Assembly: GCA_019155185.1 (NCBI GenBank)
Contig: CM032808.1
Span: 3,840,492-3,904,491, forward strand
Source: Beaufortia kweichowensis
Taxonomy: Eukaryota; Chordata; Actinopteri; Cypriniformes; Gastromyzontidae
DNA: 64,000 nt
Direction: 5' to 3'
The notes beneath the pieces were generated by a model. It saw only the letters and a program-made list of their open reading frames with translations, was not told where the DNA came from and did not search any database. The position numbers and the translations under genes were made by a program. Positions within the stretch are counted from its first letter, which is position 1; each line of letters opens with the position of its first letter. This document shows, piece by piece, positions 57,426 through 64,000 of the stretch.

Positions 57426-60052
57426 GTATAAATGTATGGCTGATACAGTTTGGTTATAGGTGTATCTCTTTTCAGAACCTTGGTGTGTCTTGTAAGATGA
57501 CGAATGTGTAAACTGAAAGACTGTGGAAGCTGCAAGCAGCCATAGCTGTTGTAGCTTTGTAAGGCCACAATAGTGGGATAATTTCAAGAGACTACTCTAG
57601 GCATTTGTCTTTCAAATCCTAGATTATAGGAAGACGTCATTTACTTAAGCCTGCTGTGGGCCTGTATGTGTCCCACACAAAGGCTTTGGTCTAAATAAAT
57701 AGACTTTTACATTACTTTCGTTTATAGTCATGTGCATTTCTTCATGGGCTGTATATTACGAGATTTTGAAAGTGTGTTCAGGTGCTTACAGACAATTTTA
57801 AAAAGTTACGTGCATTCACACAGTAATTTGTTTTTCAGATGTTTTAATTGTTAATTAAAATAACTACTAAGAAAGCAAACAAATGTTTGTCAGTAAACTG
57901 CTAATCATACCAACATGTTCTCTTAGTATTTAAATATGCAGGTTTGAGAACGGGAGGAATTTTGTAGGTCTCGGATTTGTAATCTGTGGTTGTAGCAAGT
58001 TTCATGTAAACCATAGCAATGCTAGCGTTGCTTAGTCTGCAAAGAGGTTTTTTGCTCACATCAACCATCTGTGTATGAATATTTGTTGACCACAGGTAGC
58101 ACTGCCATCTGTGGTGGGAATGTTAAAGCAGCCATGTTTTTTACTATTCAGTGTAAAAATATTTGTTTCATGATTAACAAAGGGTAAGATTCGTCAAGCT
58201 TTGTTCAAATGTTGTTTATACAAAATAAAATTTTAAAAGAGGCTGACACAGGTTTTAGTCTACCCTTCTGTCTGGTTTCTGTGTTATTCACCCGCTTTGA
58301 CCTTCCTGCTGACTTGGCCACCCACTCCAAAGCACCAAAAGCGAGATGAGCAATGACGATCCACATGATGGCAGCATTTACAAAAAAATCAACCTTGCCA
58401 TGACTTGTTCTGGCTCTTATAAAGTGATGTCAAAACAGGTCAGAATCAGTATGTTCCCTTGTGCCCTTATTTCTGCATTACACACCCTTTTCCACAATAT
58501 GCAGGCCTACATCATCTTGTGTTCCCATGGACACCTACTGTGATTCTTTTCCCATTATACCAGATGTGATCTCAAATTACTATTAGTCTTTTACAAAGTA
58601 TGTAGACGTTGTAAACTCAGTCCTTGAAATCTCTCTATGGTTATAAACAGTTTGCTTGTTCTTCTTAAATGGATGAATCAGCCAATTAAAAGGTATCGGG
58701 GATCCTTCTGGAAAAGATCATTTATGTTTTATTTTAGAAGAATATTTATCCATGAATTCTGCATACAAAAGGGATCTTCAGAAAAATGCACTTTGGATAT
58801 TACTTAGTGAAATACTTAACATGACATTTTGTGTATGCATAATCAAATTTTTTTGCATTTAGCATTGTTTTGTCTTTCCTGTCCACCACCCATATAGCAG
58901 ACCCACTTTTGAGTCACCGCCCATCAATTCTAATCTATACTTTTTGTTGTGATTATTGTGTTCTACATATAATTCAAAATATAACTAAAATATCTCTGGA
59001 TCAGGTCCACTGAAATAAAGTCTTACTATTTTATGGTTCCTTATACAAAACAAGCCTTCTTATAGTGGTGGTATGATTCAGGTTAGAGGGGGCTGATTTC
59101 CTTAAAATCTGCTTGCTAGGCATTATAACAGAAAGTCCCTAAGATCTTGAGAATGATGAGTAATGAAATAAATTATTCTGCAAAGAAATGTAGAGATAAG
59201 GAAATGTACTGCGTAACAGTTTGCTAGATCTCAATGATACAGTTGTAGACTCCTGGGGCCTTCACCACGGTCTACTACACACTGAGCAAATATGGTAGTG
59301 AAAGCCTCTATTGATGCAGTTTCATAAGGAGCCATGTGTTCTTCTCTTTCCTGCTCAAATTAGTTATAGAGCGATGCATAGAGCCATGTTTTTTCCCATC
59401 TGTATCAGCTATTGCAGAATGTGGTCATGCTTGAAGGTCTGAATCACCAGATTCATGTTTAATATAAAATAAATACATCTTATGACATTTTGTGTCATAA
59501 GATGTATTCACTGATTTATTCTCTGACTGATCTATTCAGTCAGATTTTGGATAAGTGAACTGGATTAATTTCAGTTTCCATGTTGGAAATATTGTTTTTT
59601 TCCCACTTGTCTTCGGAGGAGATTCAGAGGATAGTTCTCAACTACATGGGGGAAAAAAATGCAACAAAACATACAATTGTATATCATCACTGTCAGGTGG
59701 AAAGCGTGTTTCTCAACTTTTTGTGAACAAAAAGACTTTTAGTGTTGTGATGGTTCACCATTTGATAATGTATTATGGTCCTGAACAAAACCAGTTTAAA
59801 ACCTGTGGCACAGTGTGCAAACAGAAATCATAGCAAATGTAGCCAGCTAAGCTACAGTACCAATAAAATAAAATAAAAATTATTCAGTTGTCAAAAAGAA
59901 TATGTTCTGCAAGTGTGTATGGTAAGATGCATCAAATCAGAAATGGACAACAGCGGAGCCAAAAACGCAAACCCTCAGTTTCTGTACAGTAACACAGCTA
60001 TTCTGCTTCCTCTTTGGAAATTATGACTATATTCCCACCCACACTCTCTAAA
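57426..60052. other. Gene-poor interval downstream of ubtd1
   Basis: No open frame or splice-supported exon was recognised. One perfect 16-bp hairpin lies at 59472-59508. The human neighbour ANKRD2 was not found here. Confidence 0.35.
59472..59508. repeat. Perfect short hairpin
   Basis: AATACATCTTATGACA, a 5-base loop TTTTG, then the exact complement TGTCATAAGATGTATT. There is no poly-T or extended stem, so it is shorter than a typical pre-miRNA. Confidence 0.8.
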
Positions 60053-60846
60053 CCTCCGACGTGTACTTGAGACACTGTAGCCAATGGGCAGCTAAATCTG
60101 TAAGGGTTACATCTGTGTGCCTGGCAGAAAATGTTCTGTAAGAGTTTCTGCATTGATTTCCTCACAACTTTAAGGAGGACTTTCAGAGGACTTCTCTTTC
60201 TGGAAACTGCTCAAAGAATTCCAAATGAATGGCTCATATCTTTCCAGAAAATCACATATTTGGGTTAAGAAATCACCAGGGTTTTATGTTCCTGGCCTAA
60301 AATGAAAGCAGAATAATGTGGCTTTTGCTCACCAGGTCTCACAGGCTAAGACAAGTGCTTTGTATGCCAATACGCCATGTGTTTTTCTCCTGTACATCTG
60401 GGTATGGTAAATAACTACTCCAGTTAGAATAGAATAAACAGAATTTAAGGTCACAGCTGTTGACAGGACAAAACAGAATGAAAATACTGAGTGTGTCACT
60501 GGGAGGAGAGGATAAGAGATGAATGGGAGGAACACTTATTATATATTAGGAGGAGCATATAATGATATATTAATACATTTATATATATTAAAACATTTAT
60601 ATATATTATTATTTACTTAATATACAAAAGAAAGAAAAGGTACATAAATACACTCCTTTACACAGGCACACACACACAATATGTAACAAAAGTAAAAATG
60701 TAACACATACAAAAACACATGTAACATGTTAAACTATACATATACATTGTGAGGAAATCAGTGTTATATTACAACACAAACTCAGATGTAACCATTACAG
60801 ATTTAGCTGCCCATTGGCTACAGTGTTTCAAGTATACGTCGGAGGA
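60053..60846. repeat. Inverted repeat, about 60-bp arms
   Basis: cctccgacgtgtacttgaga followed by cactgtagccaatgggcagc at 60053-60112 is matched inverted at 60786-60846 with about 90% agreement. The spacer is about 670 bases and holds AT-rich and CA-rich sequence but no ORF. It could be an unclassified MITE. Confidence 0.65.
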
Positions 60847-60869
60847 CTTGTAATTTGGACTTGTATGGA

Positions 60870-60990
60870 CTTGTAATTTGTTTGACGCTTCTTTGTTTAC
60901 TGCTACAAATTGAAAATGGTCAGAAAAATATGATTTAAATCATTCCAGCGCAAATTGTAGGCATCTCGCACTAGTTGGATATATAAAGAT
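60870..60990 (-). repeat. Fragment of the 29590-30005 LINE family
   Basis: ctacaaattgaaaatggtcag ... gatttaaatcattccagcgc parallels 29690-29745 (ctacaaactgaaaactggcag ... atttaaaccattccaacac). A very short LINE reverse-transcriptase piece. Confidence 0.45.
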
Positions 60991-61112
60991 GTCACCACCA
61001 GCAGACGTTCAGGGCTACTTATGGATTAGACAGGAACCCATCTTCAGTTGTGTAACTCTGCTTCCTTAGGTGTTTCAGCCTTTTAAACTCAATACACTAA
61101 GGAAGGCCTACT

Positions 61113-62580
61113 TCAGTCTAATTGGACCTTGGTGTCTGTCTTTCCTTTTAACGTAGAGCCACCGACTGCAGTATTCTGCAGATTCTGACACTTGTTTAAT
61201 GGTCTGGCGAAGAATTTGACCAGCTCCTTAAGCAACTTGACTGTAGATGTTGCTACAAAGCCCCTGCAGCCAACCTTCACGGGGTGGACAGACACTTTCC
61301 AGCCACGTTGTCGAACATTATTTGCCATTTACGCATACAATAGCCTCTTCCTCTCATTTACCTCCTCTGTAGCATCTTTCCAGGGTACTATCAGCTCGAA
61401 GAAGTAGACAGACTTCAGGACCTCGGACCAGAATACTAGATCTGGTCTTTGAGTAGTGGTCACAATCTCAGCTGGGACTGTGAGTCACTGCCCTACATTA
61501 GCCAGCATTTTTCAGCCCCTGGCTCCCTCCAATTGTCTGATCTTCATCATAGCCCTTCTCTATCCCTCTTCCCCAGCTTGGATGAATAGCATATTTATAG
61601 TTGTACTTAGTGTTCTGAGGGTGTGGAGTTGGTAACTGTTCTTTTGAGCTCAAATGCTGCAGCCAGACATTTCAACACTTGATAGTGCCTCCACCTTGCA
61701 GCCGATGAGGATGTGTCTAAGGGTGGCTTGGGATGAGCAAATAAGACATGATGGATCTTCCCCTAACCACTGTTGGAGGTTTTTTGGTGATGGCAGAACA
61801 TTGTATGAATCTCTGAAGAGAAAAATGCCTCCGGCTGATCTTCCTTTTTTTGTATGATGGTCAGATGTGTCCTTGTTGTGCTTGTCAACAGCCTCTGATG
61901 CTGGATTTCTTGGTCCACCAGTTTCCGCTTTGTTCCATAAGGGCTGCCTTGCGACAAACCCAGGCCCGCTCTCTTGTGTTAGACATGTCCCACAATATAG
62001 GCATGTTGAAGTGCTAATTTTGCAAGTTGTACGGCATTACCTGGTGTCCATTTCCATCCTGCTGGCAGGGGTGATGTAGCTTCCTGTATTAGGGGATCTT
62101 GGGATTCTGAAAGTGTTAGCACTTGCCTTACTGTAGTGCATTTAAACTCTTTTAAAAGATGGATGCTTGGGACAACCCTAGCCTAGAAGAAGCTTATAGA
62201 AGCTTATATCAGTAAGTGGCCACATCAGCCGGGACAGCAGGCCAAACTGTAGGCTCCATTTTTGTCCTTTTTTGCCTTTAGTTTACTTTCTGGCATGTCT
62301 GCTAGTTCAGAAAAACTGTAAAGAAAGCACACAGGCAGTTTGTTATGAGCTGTCTGAAGTCTTTCCTTTCCAGTCTGAAACTGTGTCATCCAGCGAGCTG
62401 TCTGGATTTGCATTCTGTTTCTACGTAGATAGCTACTACCTCCATACCGATCTCCAAGCAATATATGTAGTATCCTTATGTGGCTGTAGACCAACACCTT
62501 TCCACAGGTTTTGTAAACAGGTCGCGAAGCAAGAAGAGAGGGGTGGGGTGGCAGGGCTTGATGTTAAGCTCTGACATGTG
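61113..62580 (-). pseudogene. Decayed retroelement ORF with nuclease-like C-terminus
   Basis: On the - strand, from right to left: degenerate sequence (62225-62500); at about 61640-61760 a cysteine-containing stretch with LICSS and RHIL words; at about 61350-61470 RPDLVFWSEVLKSVYFFELI followed by VPWKDATEEVNERKR; after one stop, GWKVSVHPVKVGCRGFVATS at about 61300-61240. The PD-x(n)-E-L-x-V-P-W pattern followed by V(E/K)VGCRGF recalls a C-terminal segment common in fish reverse-transcriptase proteins, perhaps the restriction-like nuclease region of R2/NeSL-type LINEs. Stops and frameshifts make it non-functional. The clade assignment is tentative. Confidence 0.5.
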
Positions 62581-63840
62581 GTTGTCCTTTCAGACATGTA
62601 AATTTTATATAAATAATTAAAAAGATATACTTAAAAAAAAGGAAGCAGTCAATATCTTCTGATTACACATCAGTGTTTAAAAAAACGAACAAAGTTTTCT
62701 GTTTAAAATTATGTGTGTCATACTGTAACTGTATAATCAGATGAATACGTCAATGCAGCATTAGAGCAGACTAATGCTTTATGACTATGATTTTTGCATC
62801 ATGGCTGTGTAATTCTGATAAAAATTAAGAAATTACTCTTACATTGTGTTTTTTCAACATTAACAGTGGTAAGATATCAAAGCTAGAAAAATGCTTATAA
62901 TGAATAACGTACAGTAAGAAACACTTCTGCCAAAACATGTAAAACTTAATCACTACTTCACTAATTCACTAATTTATCACTAATAAATCACTAATTAATC
63001 ATTAAATTTCCTTTTTGTGTTAAACTCTGTGTTGGACTTTAGCAGGTGCTTTGCTGTGGAGCAATAGCTTATTATAATTTAAAGAGACATGAACTGAAAT
63101 GGGCCAGTGTGAACAGAGCTGTTTCTGACGAGGTCAAAAGGGTGTTGCTTTACACAACCATTGAGAAATTCTAACCAAAGTATGTTACAGACATTTTATG
63201 AAGACCCTAAAGAATCATCCCAACTTGTGGAAAATGGGCAGCATCCACTGTCTCCTTTAAGAGTGTAAGGGGTTTAGATAACACTTTGGATGCAAGTAGT
63301 GTAACGCCCAGCACGTGGTTCTGTTCTTGTTGCAAAACTTAGCTGCAGAGGTTGGTTTGTAAATGAACCCCCTTACTAAAGACCATTTTAGGAACCCCTA
63401 TGGAGGGATCGACCAGATTACCCTACAGGCTCCAAAAAGTCTGTAGGTTTATCGTCTTACAAAGTTTTATTGCCTCTTTCTCTTCTTTGAAGCACAAGAC
63501 GCTTCTTGTGGTTAGCATCAAGGGATAGGATGATGATGTAAGCATTAGAGACTAAAATCCCTAAAAACACCTAGAAAAATATATTTTTTTGTTTGTCACA
63601 AGCAGTTTCCTTATGTACATATATATGTATGCTTGTGTCTTGTACTTGTGTCTGTCTGTAATTATTACCTGCCATACACCCATATGCCCATAAACAGGAG
63701 AAGTATTTTAACAGCAGAGTAGGCGGAATCATGTATATGTATTTGCTTTCTTGTCTGGTTGATTTTAGCTCTGTGTTTTTGCTAGGAAATGCTGTATTGT
63801 TTTCGTTTCACCTGCTGAAGTTGCGTTTGTTCTCATGCCA
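62581..63840. other. Unassigned AT-rich sequence
   Basis: No coding, RNA or repeat feature was recognised. Confidence 0.3.
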
Positions 63841-63847
63841 TCTGGTG

Positions 63848-63932
63848 TTAGTTAGATCTTCTATAATAACCCCCTCCAGGACAGCCAAGAACCTTGGGGT
63901 AATTATTGACAACCAGCTAAAGAAACAGTAAA
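63848..63932 (+). pseudogene. LINE reverse transcriptase fragment
   Basis: The frame reads RSSIITPSRTAKNLGVIIDN then QLKKQ and a stop. The TPS.T.KNLGVIIDNQL motif is the one that opens the RT C-terminal fragment at 3781 (there TPSKSVRNLGVIF). Only this short block is recognisable before the window ends. Confidence 0.7.
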
Positions 63933-64000
63933 CATGGTGCACGAATTTCAAGCCCAAAAGAGTGCATTCATCCTTTACAGAAGTAATCCACACAGCTTTA

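Noticed and set aside
1..64000. CRISPR arrays, operons, bacterial promoters, phage or plasmid modules
   Set aside because: No spaced identical repeats, no polycistronic layout, and spliced vertebrate genes throughout.

Overview
This window is vertebrate nuclear DNA, almost certainly from a teleost fish and probably a cypriniform. Three protein-coding genes with many GT-AG introns lie in a conserved vertebrate order, zdhhc16 then mms19 then ubtd1. About half of the rest is transposon sequence of fish type: hAT, Tc1/mariner, Harbinger-like MITEs, CR1/L2-like LINEs and tRNA-derived SINEs. Nothing bacterial or plasmid-like is present, and there is no CRISPR array or operon. All gene structures were assembled by hand from reading frame, splice consensus and remembered family sequence; no alignment was run.

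Layout. (1) 1-9.1 kb: the last two exons of an unrecognised + strand gene (14-374), a tRNA SINE, and a nested pile in which a hAT remnant is interrupted by an inverted-repeat element, which holds a second inverted-repeat element, which holds a young 5'-truncated LINE. Next comes a 1.2 kb unit with two convergent decayed ORFs (THAP-like and YqaJ/SWIM-family-like) behind inverted copies of a 19-bp end. (2) 9.1-12.3 kb, + strand: zdhhc16, nine coding exons, 356 codons, apparently intact. (3) 14.1-39.1 kb, - strand: mms19, 31 coding exons, 1018 codons, apparently intact. Its introns carry three Tc1 copies of different age, LINE fragments, a SINE and several MITEs. (4) 39.1-40.5 kb: head-to-head interval between the mms19 and ubtd1 starts, a candidate bidirectional promoter. 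(5) 40.5-53.7 kb, + strand: ubtd1, three coding exons, 228 codons. Its 11.8 kb first intron is packed with nested transposons, including a 1.44 kb foldback palindrome. (6) 53.7-64 kb: the long ubtd1 3' UTR with a hAT inside it, then gene-poor DNA with decayed retroelements.

The three genes do not form one pathway. Zdhhc16 is a membrane palmitoyltransferase, Mms19 is a cytosolic iron-sulfur targeting scaffold, and Ubtd1 is a ubiquitin-like-domain protein linked to E2 enzymes. zdhhc16 and mms19 converge at their 3' ends; mms19 and ubtd1 diverge from a shared 1.4 kb interval. The most unusual structures are the two-ORF THAP/YqaJ unit, the foldback palindrome, and a triple-nested hAT whole insertion history can be read from target-site duplications and from a second, uninterrupted copy of the same family in the ubtd1 3' UTR.
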